Below, piece after piece: positions 43,587-52,800 of a DNA stretch of 64,000 nucleotides. Where the stretch lies: NCBI RefSeq assembly GCF_033344935.1, contig NZ_JAWPMM010000001.1:4615501-4679500 (forward strand), written 5' to 3'. The translations under genes and the position numbers were made by a program. Every line of letters starts with the position of its first letter. Position 1 is the first letter of the stretch. The notes beneath the pieces were generated by a model. It was given only the letters and a program-made list of their open reading frames with translations. It searched no databases and was not told the DNA's origin. Source of the DNA: Reichenbachiella sp. (GTDB taxonomy: Bacteria; Bacteroidota; Bacteroidia; Cytophagales; Cyclobacteriaceae).

Positions 43587-44162
43587 TTAGTTTTTATTCG
43601 GTGTTGTATTGTTGATTTTACGCAAATTGGAAATCACAAATGTGATCATGATAAAACTGGATATGATCTCTAATAGCACGAGCAGTTTAGCTTCCCATAC
43701 TAAGGGCACAATGTCGCCATATCCAATTGTTGCAAAGGTGACGATACTAAAGTATAAGAAGTCAAAGGCGAGTGTGAGGGGGTCTGTGATGGCTTGCGCC
43801 AGTAAAAATGAGTTAGGCATGCAACTCATAAGACAATAGTAATCCACTGCAAACGATGCAACCATTATGCCTAAAATAAGGGCATAGACTCCCAATACTT
43901 CATAAAAAGATTGACAGCAAACAAGGCATGTCTTTAACCTTTTGACTGAAAAGGCCAGAAGGTAATAGACTTTAAGCCCAGAAAACAATACTACGATCTT
44001 TGACAGAATCCAAGCATACTCATGGTGAGGTATTGCCCATAGGAGTAGGTTGTACGCTACCAGGAGACTAAGTATCAAGCTAATTTCCCTTGTTGCCAGC
44101 GCCCTCAGCACAGATGGTATTGTAAGGTTTTTGGACGGTATGGAGCTACTGTCTTTTTGCAC
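43587..44162 (-). CDS. Two-TM potassium-channel-like protein
   Basis: A 191-residue protein with hydrophobic helices and the selectivity filter in VTFATIGYGDIVPLVWEAKL (TIGYGD), preceded by a pore helix (ITDPLTLAFDFLYFSIVTF) and followed by LEIISSFIMITFVISNLRK. The N-terminal third adds two or three helices and a Cys-rich segment (LKTCLVCCQSFYEV). Ion_trans_2-type channels in this context may adjust membrane potential during metal stress, but that is inference. Its start overlaps the stop of the MlpB-like gene and its stop is 3 bp before the PepSY ATG. Confidence 0.72.
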   Translation of the reverse strand: MQKDSSSIPSKNLTIPSVLRALATREISLILSLLVAYNLLLWAIPHHEYAWILSKIVVLFSGLKVYYLLAFSVKRLKTCLVCCQSFYEVLGVYALILGIMVASFAVDYYCLMSCMPNSFLLAQAITDPLTLAFDFLYFSIVTFATIGYGDIVPLVWEAKLLVLLEIISSFIMITFVISNLRKINNTTPNKN

Positions 44163-44596
44163 TAATTTTCGCTCTCCTCTTTATACTTTTCGAAAGTATC
44201 TTTGGACTCAAAGTAATGTACTGCTCCTGTGGACTTGGATTTTAGTACAATGAAGGCATCTGCCTTGTCTACCTTTTCTCCAGTGAAAGGATCTGTACCG
44301 AATCTGACGGACTCTAACGTATTCAATTTGTCAACACACATTTCGCAGCATCCATAGTACATTTTATCGGCTACTGGAACCTCGATCTGATCGACTCCCA
44401 TGTATGCATCATTGACCATACAGACTTTGTTGTTGGGTAGCTGCTCTTCTGTTGATACCCAAGTAGCAGGTGAGGTGTTGTCGTAGATCTGGTAAGCCAC
44501 TAACCCTAGCACCACTAGTCCAAAGAATGACAGTGTAAATATGGATTCTCGATCTACCCTTAACTTCCTACTTTTTGATGTTCTTTTTCGGTTCAT
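44162..44596 (-). CDS. Membrane-anchored MlpB-like Cys protein (TRASH-type metal site)
   Basis: A 144-residue protein with a basic N-terminus, a single hydrophobic anchor (ESIFTLSFFGLVVLGLVAYQIYD) and a periplasmic domain containing KVCMVNDAYMGVDQIEVPVADKMYYGCCEMC, a pair of Cys motifs resembling TRASH/MlpB-type metal sites, then YFESKDTFEKYKEE. Similar proteins are found next to copper and cobalt genes in Bacteroidota. It is upstream of the channel, PepSY and DUF302 genes in one chain with overlaps of 0-4 bp. Confidence 0.6.
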   Translation of the reverse strand: MNRKRTSKSRKLRVDRESIFTLSFFGLVVLGLVAYQIYDNTSPATWVSTEEQLPNNKVCMVNDAYMGVDQIEVPVADKMYYGCCEMCVDKLNTLESVRFGTDPFTGEKVDKADAFIVLKSKSTGAVHYFESKDTFEKYKEESEN

Positions 44597-44725
44597 TTCT
44601 TCTCATTTTGGCCCTGTGCTAAGAGTACCGCACAACTTCACTGACCTTTCTGCTGAAGCGGTATCCCTTAGCCAGGATGTGTTCTACATCTTCATGCGAA
44701 GGATTATGACCTTCGAATCAGACTC

Positions 44726-45328
44726 TTAATTGAGCATCTCTTTCGTACTTCCGCATGTCAGCATGCTACCGCCGAAATAAGGGTTTCGGATCTCTTTACT
44801 ATTGCTAAGCCAAAAGGCTCCCTGGTTATCTAATGCCATAGGGCAATGTTGATAGTAAATAGTGCTTTCAGTCGTACCAAAAGCTTTAACACTTTTGTAA
44901 AGTGCCTGATTAAAAGAGGCGTAGGCTGTTTTCTGCGTTTTGGTCTCAGCAGTATTGGAGATAGTTTCCAATGCACTGTTCATTTCCTTCAAATTCATCA
45001 TCCAGTCCATGTGCGCCTCGGAGCTTTTGAGCAGATTCATATCTACTTTTTTCAGAATTTCCTTTACCTGTGCACTGGTGTTGGATATATCATTTCCCTC
45101 ACCGGTTATAAAGTTTTCTGTCAATACTAGTGAGGTTTTGTAAACCTCACCGAGTTGATTCCGAAATTCTGAAGGAGTATCATAAGTCATGACCTGACCA
45201 CTCTCTGGGGTCATTCCAGCATGCATAGAATGATCCATTTTTGAGCCTTCTTTTTGGCTATGGTCATGTTGTGCATATGCCCCCAATGCTACAAAGAGGG
45301 CAGCTATCATCATTATCTGTTTTTTCAT
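44726..45328 (-). CDS. Stand-alone DUF3347 periplasmic protein
   Basis: A 200-residue secreted protein (signal peptide to about AQHDH), with a His/Met-rich start (HDHSQKEGSKMDHSMHAGM) and a DUF3347 helical domain: LGEVYKTSLVLTENFITGEG, MDWMMNLKEMNSALETIS, FNQALYKSVKAFGTTESTIYYQHCPMA and the end NPYFGGSMLTCGSTKEML. The same domain is fused to the C-terminus of CusB at 46.7 kb, where YYQFCPMARDNEGAYWLS is nearly identical. The stand-alone copy probably carries copper ions near CusB. Confidence 0.85.
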   Translation of the reverse strand: MKKQIMMIAALFVALGAYAQHDHSQKEGSKMDHSMHAGMTPESGQVMTYDTPSEFRNQLGEVYKTSLVLTENFITGEGNDISNTSAQVKEILKKVDMNLLKSSEAHMDWMMNLKEMNSALETISNTAETKTQKTAYASFNQALYKSVKAFGTTESTIYYQHCPMALDNQGAFWLSNSKEIRNPYFGGSMLTCGSTKEMLN

Positions 45329-45360
45329 TTTAATTTTTGTTAAGTGTTTCTTTTAATTCA

Positions 45361-46161
45361 TTAATTACCATCTCCAGTATCCACAATTACAGGTAACCCA
45401 TCTTTACCCATTGGGATAAAGAAGAATTTTGTGTTTGGGCTAGTGGTTAGTTTGTCTTGTACTTCCAAAGCCTTATACTGCAAATACTTTTGTGTGAGTC
45501 CGGCATCTATAATTTGTTGGGCATCTCGTTGGCCTTTGGCAAGTATGCGCTGTATTTCAGCCTGCTTCTCAGCTATCTTTATTTCATAATCCTTTTGCTG
45601 TATGTCTTGCTCTACAGCTAATTTTCGATCTACGGCTGAAGTGACAACCTCGGGATATTTTATATGATCGACGGTCACATTATCAATCTCAAGGTGTTTT
45701 CCCTCGATTTTAACTATCAATTGTTTGTAGATTTCAGCTTCAATCTCAGGGCTTTTTGGCGAAACAACCTTGTATTCATAGTCCGCAAAAATGTTCCTGG
45801 TTAGGCTTACAAACTCAGGCCTAACTACGTTCTTGTAGTAATCCTGACCAATCTCCAATTCAAGTTGTGCAAGCTCCGCTTCAATAGGTCTTAAGGTTAC
45901 GGAAACCGTGATAGGGATATGGAGTTCATCTTTGGTGAGCACCGCTACATCCTCTGTGTAAGTCTGCCATTGAACACTGTAACGTACCACCCCATTCCAG
46001 GGCATATGCCAGACCACTCCGTTCTTAAAGACTTCTTGCGTTTGAAGACCTTTTCCGTATGGCTTCCACTTCATTGCATGTGTGCCGGGTCTCACTACTG
46101 AGCAGCCTACTGCGAACATTGCAATAACTGCTACACTTAAAATGCTAATTTTCGTTTTCAT
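45361..46161 (-). CDS. SPFH/prohibitin-like lipoprotein
   Basis: A 266-residue protein with a lipoprotein signal (AVIAMFAVGCSVVRP, Cys at about 20) and an SPFH domain: VFKNGVVWHMPWNGVVRYSV, TVSVTLRPIEAELAQLELEI and the helical KDYEIKIAEKQAEIQRILAKGQRDAQQ. SPFH proteins build membrane-bound rings that organise membrane protein complexes. A lipid anchor at the N-terminus puts it in the outer membrane or periplasm. A candidate operator lies 57 bp upstream. It is followed by DUF3347 and the MlpB chain. Confidence 0.8.
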   Translation of the reverse strand: MKTKISILSVAVIAMFAVGCSVVRPGTHAMKWKPYGKGLQTQEVFKNGVVWHMPWNGVVRYSVQWQTYTEDVAVLTKDELHIPITVSVTLRPIEAELAQLELEIGQDYYKNVVRPEFVSLTRNIFADYEYKVVSPKSPEIEAEIYKQLIVKIEGKHLEIDNVTVDHIKYPEVVTSAVDRKLAVEQDIQQKDYEIKIAEKQAEIQRILAKGQRDAQQIIDAGLTQKYLQYKALEVQDKLTTSPNTKFFFIPMGKDGLPVIVDTGDGN

Positions 46162-46218
46162 TGTCTCTGATGTTTTAATTTGACATGCTCATCAGTACGG
46201 GTTGTAGGTATCCTATTT

Positions 46219-46252
46219 TGATGGAATTTTGACTTAGGTTTATGATGTTCCA
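46219..46252 (-). promoter_or_regulatory. Candidate operator upstream of the SPFH gene
   Basis: Gene-orientation 13-mers TGGAACATCATAA (46240-46252) and CAAAATTCCATCA (46219-46231) are 21 bp apart and end 57 bp before the ATG. It overlaps the stop codon of the 46.24-kb small gene. This is a weaker match than at copB, but it has the same spacing and distance. Confidence 0.45.
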
Positions 46253-46428
46253 TTTTTCTGAGTTTCAAAATTCTCCAAACACCATACTCTCAATTCTCTG
46301 CTTTCATTTTCTGCGAGCATATCCAATGATTTGGTAAATTCCTTCTTGAAGAGTTCATGGCTGAAGCTTACTTTCCTAAGGATGATCTTGCTGTATTCTA
46401 ACCAAGAGGTTTTAGTTTTTATTTTCAT
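46240..46428 (-). CDS. Small hypothetical protein downstream of cusCBA
   Basis: A 62-residue protein of unknown family: Lys/Trp-rich start (MKIKTKTSWLEYSKIILRKV), a helical Phe/Lys segment (SFSHELFKKEFTKSLDMLAE) and end GTS. No Cys or His cluster. It lies after the 43-residue membrane protein gene and before the SPFH gene in the same direction. Existence as a gene is plausible but not certain. Confidence 0.4.
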   Translation of the reverse strand: MKIKTKTSWLEYSKIILRKVSFSHELFKKEFTKSLDMLAENESRELRVWCLENFETQKNGTS

Positions 46429-46546
46429 TGTTGATTTTTTGATTATTACTTATCAATCACAACGGGTACAGATTCCTGTATTTTCATGGTATTTGGGTTT
46501 TGATTTAATGTATCTGGCTATAATCGTAGAACCTAACATTCTTTTA

Positions 46547-46678
46547 TCAAGAGCCCATAGTGTCAGCTATGGCTAACCCGACAACTATTAGAATCAAAAT
46601 CAACCAAATACCCCATTTCAGGATCTTTTTCCCCTTAGATGGTGGTGACTCTTCACCAACTCTACAACATGCCTTCAT
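46547..46678 (-). CDS. 43-residue membrane protein in the cus operon
   Basis: A short frame that automated callers may miss. It reads MKACCRVGEESPPSKGKK (two adjacent Cys at 4-5), then a hydrophobic helix (ILKWGIWLILILIVVGLAIA) and ends MGS. Very small proteins with a CC start and one helix occur after CusA/B genes in other Bacteroidota, as here, 70 bp after cusB. A role in the efflux complex is inference only. Confidence 0.5.
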   Translation of the reverse strand: MKACCRVGEESPPSKGKKILKWGIWLILILIVVGLAIADTMGS

Positions 46679-46748
46679 GTGCTTATTATTTCTGGTTTTA
46701 AGCGTAATAAAATCCCTGGTATGGATCCAGTGACCAGGGACTCACCGC

Positions 46749-48584
46749 TTACTTAATCACTTCTTTGTTTTCGCCACATGTCAGCATTGCATCACCGAAG
46801 TAAGGGTTTTTAATCTCTTCAACCGAGCTTAGCCAGTAGGCACCCTCATTGTCTCTGGCCATGGGACAAAATTGATAGTAGATTGTTTCTCCCACCGTAC
46901 CGAACATCTTTATTGCACTATAAAGAGCATCGTTGAAATCAGCATAAGCTAGTCGCTGCTTTTTAATGTCCTTAGATGATTCTATTTTATCTAATGATTC
47001 AGTAAGTGTCTTTAACCCACTCATCCAATGGTTGTGCATTTCACCCTTGACCAGGCTCATGTTTACCTTTTTTAAAGCATCTTGTACTTTTGAAACTTCA
47101 GCATTAGCCTTGGAAGCATCAGTGGCCAGAAAAGCTTGCTGCAATATCAACTGAGCTTTATAAACTTCTGTTAGCTGCTTCTTGAAGTTCTCATCCACAG
47201 ACATGTCCATTTTCATGGTGTTCTCCGTACTGCTTGTTTCATGGCCTTCATGTTCAGGAGCCGATGGCTTCTTTTCTTCACTGGTGCCTCCATGGTTATG
47301 CCCCGTGGATACTTTGCCACCTTCAGGGTTCATCATGCTCTTTTCACCTTTCAACTGCGCAGCAGCATCAATTTTAAATACTCCATTTGATGCAACCATT
47401 TCGCCTTGTTGCAAGCCAGATTTTACTATGTAGTAGTCACCGGCTTCCGCACCAAGTTCGATTTCCCTGAATTGGAACATATTGTTGTGGTCGCTGGTCA
47501 TTACATACACTACGGCTTTTTTACCTGTCCACAATACAGCTGATTTAGGCACAACCAATTGATCTCCTGATCCAGGCAGCATTGTTTTCAATAATCCCGC
47601 TGCTAACATTTGGGGCTTGAGTAATTCACCTGGATTTTTCAGTTCTGCTCTTACCCCCGCTACTCGGGACATCCTGTCTAGCACCGGATCAATGAAGGTC
47701 ACAGTGCTTTCAAATTCTCGATCTGGTATGGATTTAATTCTAAATTTGATCTTGTCATGCAGTTTGATCCAGGGGATGTCGCTTTCATAAGCATCAAACA
47801 TTACCCATACATGTCGCAGGTCTACCACTTCAAACAATGCAGACCCCTCTTTTACATAGTCACCAAGTGTTACATGGCGCATGGTGACTGTACCTGTGAT
47901 GGGTGACAATACGTCAAAGTAGAAATCAACATCTCCTGATTCCTCAATCGCGGCAATCTGCTCTTCTGTTAAGTCCCAAAGCTTTAATTTGTTGCGTGTG
48001 GCTTTATAATAGTTGGGATTTGTTTCCTTCAACTTCATTGCTTCGAACAATTCCCTCTGTGCCGTGACTAGCTCTGGTGAGTAAATCTTAGCTAAGACTT
48101 GTCCTTTTCTCACTTTTTCGCCTGTAAAGTTTACAAAGAGCTTTTCGATCCTTCCAGGATACCGAGAAGTCAATTCTGAAATCTTCCGCTCATCTGCCAT
48201 AACCTTCCCTGGTAAATACACTTCTTTATATGGAGCTTTCTTTTCGATGGTACTCATCTCAACCTCTGCGATTTTCATAGCAGCATTAGAAAGTTTGACC
48301 GTGAATTGTGCATCTCCATCTTCATCTCCTTCATCTTCCAGGGGGATAAGTTCCATTCCGCAAATAGGGCAGCTCCCAGGCTTGTCTGCTTTTATTTGAG
48401 GGTGCATTGAGCATGTCCAAACTGTTCCATCCTCATGTTCCTCTATTGAATGTTCTTCGGGGAGCATCTCAGCAGATTTTGAACCTGAACCACCGAAAAG
48501 GAGCCATCCCAATAGAACACCTACAATCAATACTCCTATATTGATTAGCAATTTCTTATTTTTTAAGGCTTCTAATATTTTCAT
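46749..48584 (-). CDS. cusB: CusB-type RND adaptor with N-terminal metal site and C-terminal DUF3347
   Basis: A 611-residue membrane-fusion protein. An N-terminal anchor is followed by a YHS/heavy-metal binding motif (WTCSMHPQIKADKPGSCPICGMELIPLE), then the adaptor region with hairpin and barrel segments (YLPGKVMADERKISELTSRY, GEKVRKGQVLAKIYSPELV, SPITGTVTMRHVTLGDYVKEG). A His/Met-rich linker (about 440-475) leads to a fused DUF3347 domain ending NPYFGDAMLTCGENKEVIK. CusB metal-binding and adaptor functions are known; the extra DUF3347 domain could deliver copper to the pump. It begins 1 bp after the cusC stop. Confidence 0.93.
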   Translation of the reverse strand: MKILEALKNKKLLINIGVLIVGVLLGWLLFGGSGSKSAEMLPEEHSIEEHEDGTVWTCSMHPQIKADKPGSCPICGMELIPLEDEGDEDGDAQFTVKLSNAAMKIAEVEMSTIEKKAPYKEVYLPGKVMADERKISELTSRYPGRIEKLFVNFTGEKVRKGQVLAKIYSPELVTAQRELFEAMKLKETNPNYYKATRNKLKLWDLTEEQIAAIEESGDVDFYFDVLSPITGTVTMRHVTLGDYVKEGSALFEVVDLRHVWVMFDAYESDIPWIKLHDKIKFRIKSIPDREFESTVTFIDPVLDRMSRVAGVRAELKNPGELLKPQMLAAGLLKTMLPGSGDQLVVPKSAVLWTGKKAVVYVMTSDHNNMFQFREIELGAEAGDYYIVKSGLQQGEMVASNGVFKIDAAAQLKGEKSMMNPEGGKVSTGHNHGGTSEEKKPSAPEHEGHETSSTENTMKMDMSVDENFKKQLTEVYKAQLILQQAFLATDASKANAEVSKVQDALKKVNMSLVKGEMHNHWMSGLKTLTESLDKIESSKDIKKQRLAYADFNDALYSAIKMFGTVGETIYYQFCPMARDNEGAYWLSSVEEIKNPYFGDAMLTCGENKEVIK

Positions 48585-48585
48585 C

Positions 48586-49851
48586 TTAAAGTTGTTTTCC
48601 TGTTAAATAATTGATGTATGCCACGAAAGTGTTCTGATCGGCACGTGCTTTTTCAAGCTCCAGTTCGTATCTAAGTAATTGTCGCTCCATGCGCAATACT
48701 TCTTCGAAATCGCTCCCTGCTGTCGTGTATTGTGCGATAAGGATATCAAGCGATTGATTTGCATATCGCATCAGTCTCTGATACAAGCCCACTCTTCTGA
48801 CCGCATCCGAATAGTCTCTCCATCCCTTTTCCAGGGAAGTCTCAAGCTCATTCGTCTTGTCCTCTTTTTTATAGGTAACTGATGTCCTTAGAAGTTCTTT
48901 CTCCTTTACCATCGACTGATACTTTTTCCTGTAAAGGGGGATTCGAACTCCTACTTGGGGAAATATCAAAGCGTCTTTCCCATTATCCGGAATATCCACA
49001 CCAGACCTTGGTGAGATATTGGTGTAGGAAACTCCAAGGTTGAAAGAGGGTAACCCCATTTTTTGGGCGACATCTATTTCAGCATCCAGAGCTTGTAACT
49101 CGAAATCCAGGCCTCTAAGAAGTGGGTTCTGAGCAACGATTGAGTCCAGCAGGATATTTTTCCCTTCCGAAAAGGCAATAGTTGCCAACGAATCAGGAAT
49201 GGCAATATCCAGTGGATTTTCGGTATTCAGCAGTTCATTGAACTTTGCCTGAATTGGGGATCTTGTGTCTTGGAGATACAACAATTGGTTGTTCAGTTCT
49301 TCAAGATCCATTTCTACTCGCAACAGATCAACAGCGCTTCCGGTGGCAGATTCCAATCTGACACTGGCTAGCTCACGGAATGACTCTAAGAGAACAATAT
49401 TCTCTTCGACAATATCAATTGCCGCTTCCAGCACATATAAATCGAAATACTCGGAACGAACATCAAAAAAGAGCCTGTTTTTGGTCTCCTCAAATGCTTC
49501 GAAGCGAGCTTTTGCCAATTGTGCAACTGCTCTTTCCTGTGACTTCAACTGGCCAAACCATGGAAAGGCCTGACTTAATGATATACCAGCATTTTGAGCA
49601 CCAACCCGTGTTTCTACCGGACTAGTGAAAATATTGAACATCACAGTGGGGTCTGGCAAAGCCCTTGCCTGCGGCATCCGCTCCAATGTGGCCAGGTATT
49701 GATTGAAAACTGCTTTAAGCTCAGGGTTATTCTCTGCTGCTATTTTCAGGTACTCAATTGTAGGGTCTTGCGCTTCTTGTGCATTGACTTTGGTGACAAT
49801 CAGAAGAAGTATCAAAAGCCAGCTATAGGTGTTTTTTATAGTAAATTTCAT
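48586..49851 (-). CDS. cusC: TolC-family outer-membrane efflux protein (CusC-like)
   Basis: A 421-residue protein with a signal peptide (LLLIVTKVNAQEA) and long helical hairpins typical of TolC-like trimers: YLKIAAENNPELKAVFNQYL, RLESATGSAVDLLRVEMDLEEL and the internal repeat near residues 280-380 (YANQSLDILIAQYTTAGSDFEEVLRMERQLLRYELELEKARAD). It provides the outer-membrane duct of the copper RND pump. The gene starts 1 bp after cusA ends and is followed after 1 bp by cusB, giving gene order A-C-B. Confidence 0.9.
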   Translation of the reverse strand: MKFTIKNTYSWLLILLLIVTKVNAQEAQDPTIEYLKIAAENNPELKAVFNQYLATLERMPQARALPDPTVMFNIFTSPVETRVGAQNAGISLSQAFPWFGQLKSQERAVAQLAKARFEAFEETKNRLFFDVRSEYFDLYVLEAAIDIVEENIVLLESFRELASVRLESATGSAVDLLRVEMDLEELNNQLLYLQDTRSPIQAKFNELLNTENPLDIAIPDSLATIAFSEGKNILLDSIVAQNPLLRGLDFELQALDAEIDVAQKMGLPSFNLGVSYTNISPRSGVDIPDNGKDALIFPQVGVRIPLYRKKYQSMVKEKELLRTSVTYKKEDKTNELETSLEKGWRDYSDAVRRVGLYQRLMRYANQSLDILIAQYTTAGSDFEEVLRMERQLLRYELELEKARADQNTFVAYINYLTGKQL

Positions 49852-49852
49852 C

Positions 49853-52800
49853 TTATGCTGATTTAAGTTGTTTTTTGACTAATCGTTCCTGCCACATGCA
49901 ATAGAGGACGGGCACTACGAATACCGTAATCACTTGTACAAGCATCCCTCCGAAAGTAGGGATGGCCATAGGAACCATGATATCGGAACCTTTACCCACT
50001 GAAGTAAAAATGGGTAACAAGGCAATGATGGTCGTTGCAGTAGTCATGATTGCCGGCCTGATCCTAAGCTTGCCTGCATGTAGTACTGCCGCTCTTACAC
50101 CTTTTATATCTTTCGGCTTTTCTTCAGCAAAAATTTGCTTTAGATAGGTGGCCATAATTACCCCATTATCGGAAGCAACTCCGAACAAAGCGATAAAGCC
50201 AACCCAAACTGCCACACTGAGGTTGACAGTGTGTACCTGGAAGAGGTCTCGCATATTGTTACCTGCCAGGGAAAAGTTCATAAACCAATCCTGACCAAAT
50301 GCCCATATAAGAATGAATCCTCCAGCGAAGGCCACAAAAACACCCGAAAAGACCATGGATGTTGCCGGTACATTACCGAATTGGAAATACAAAATGAGAA
50401 AAATAGCAAGCAAACAGACCGGCACTACTATGGCTAATCTTTTGGTGGCCCTGATCTGGTTTTCGTAATTACCAGTGAATTTGTAGGATACACCTGCTGG
50501 AAGCATAAATTCTCCTGCATCCATTTTGGCTTGTATGAAGCGCTGAGCCTCTTCTACAACATCCACTTCCGCATAACCTTCTCTTTTATCGAAGATCACA
50601 TAACCATCCAGAAAAGTGTCTTCACTTTTGATTACTTGTGGTCCTCTTCTATAGGTGATTTCGGCAAGTTCTCCTAATGGAATTTGTGCTCCGGAGGGAG
50701 TTGGGATAAGTACGTTTTTCACATCTTCCGGATTGTCCCTGAACTCCCTGGCGTACCTCACCCTGACAGGAAATCGTTCTCGACCTTCAACTGTAGTGGT
50801 CAACTTGATTCCACCGATGGCCACTTCTATGAAGTTTTGAATATTCTTCATGGTAAGCCCGTATCTCGCAATAGCATCTCTGTCAACATCGAACTCCAGG
50901 TAGGGTTTCCCTACTATTCTATCTGCAAAAACAGATGAAGATTCGATACTTGGCACCTGTTGCAAGATTTTCTCAAGATCCAGACCTACACGCTCGATAG
51001 TCTCCAAATCTGGCCCAAACACTTTGATGCCAATTGGGGCTCGCATACCGGTCGAAAGCATAATCAAACGTGTTTGGATGGGTTGCAATTTTGGCGCTGA
51101 AGTCATGCCTGGGACTTTGGTAGATTTAAGTATCTCCTGCCAAATGTCGTCTGGTGACTTGACATGATCTCGCCATTGTCGATAGTATTCGCCTTTTCGT
51201 CTATCCACAACCAGTTCCTCGTTTTGCACAATTCTGAAACCATCTTTTTGTGGATGATAAAATGAACCGTCTTTTAAAACATAGTTTCCATCCGAATCTG
51301 TTTTGAAACGTAACCTGTGCCCATTTTCATCTACCATATACTCCGGTTTGTAGTTAATGGTATTTTCGAACATAGAAATAGGGGCTGGATCCAATGCTGA
51401 GTTTACCCGACCCCATTTACCAACTACAGATTCCACTTCCGGTATTTGCGCTACATAGGCATCTACCTTTTTTATCACGTCAATGTTCTCTTCTATTCCC
51501 GAATGCGACATGGTGGTTGGCATCAACAGATAAGACCCTTCATCCAAAGCAGGCATAAATTCTTTGCCTGTTCCTGGAAAAGTTTCATTAATACCTTGCC
51601 ATAAACTGGTTTGTCTGATTTGCCAACCCATCTTTTCGGCACCATTTCCTACAAATCCGAAAAAGCTTTCAAAACCACTCCATGATAACATGCCCCATAG
51701 AAAAATGACGATTGGAGCCATTAGGAATTTCCATTTATTCTCAAGACACCATTTTAGAATAGGGGTATAGAACTTTACTACCGCAAGTAGCAGACCAAGG
51801 ACAAGAACTATCACGCCAATGACAAAAATGAAATTAGCAAAAAGGCTGTTTTGAGATCCCAAAGGCAGCCATTCGCGTGTCAGGAAAATGGCAACCGTTG
51901 TGATGATGATCCCTATGTTCAGGTATTCATGAATCCATTTCCTGTTTTCAGGAAGGTATTTTTCCGCTAGGTTGTTGATCCCCAAAGCCAAAAGAACAAT
52001 TCCTAGCCAGCTACCTGACCAGAAGAGCACTAATATACCAAGAGCAACAAGTGCAACATTCCATATTCTTTTGGTTCGATCTTTACCTATCTTTATAGAG
52101 AATAATGAATGGGCTAGTGCCGGAATTACCACAAGGCCTATAAAAAGAGCGGCCAGCATAGCAAATGTTTTAGTGAATGCCAATGGTTTGAATAGCTTGC
52201 CTTCGGCGGCCTGCATAGCAAAAACCGGTAGGAAACTCACTACTGTAGTGGTAAGGGCAGTGATCACAGCTGTAGCTACTTCGGTAGTGGCCTTGTAGAT
52301 TACCTCCAGCTTTTGCTTTCCTGAAATGCCTTTATTTTCCGGCAGATCCAAGTGCCGGATTATGTTTTCTGTAAATACTACACCGACATCCACCATCACT
52401 CCAATGGCGATGGCTATCCCCGACAAGGCGACAATATTTGCATCTACACCTGCGTATCGCATGACAATGAAGGTCATCAACACTCCAAGCGGCAACAGGC
52501 TTGAAATAAGAATAGAGGCTCTTAGATTAAACACCACGATAATCACTACAATGATGCTGATAAGTATCTCTTCAGAAAGGGCTTTTTCCAGTGTGCCTAG
52601 TGTCTCCTTGATCAGTCCTGTTCTGTCATAGAACGGAACTATGGTGACCTTGGAAACCGTTCCGTCAGGAAGTACTTTTGACGGCAGTCCTGGTGAAACT
52701 TCCTCGATTTTCTTTTTCACATTTTCAATGACGGCTAATGGATTTGCTCCAAAGCGGGAAACCACCACAGCACCTGTAGCTTCAGCCCCACCTTTGTCCA

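Noticed and set aside
51972-52298. 108-codon plus-strand frame inside cusA
   Set aside because: Antisense shadow of the CusA central membrane region.
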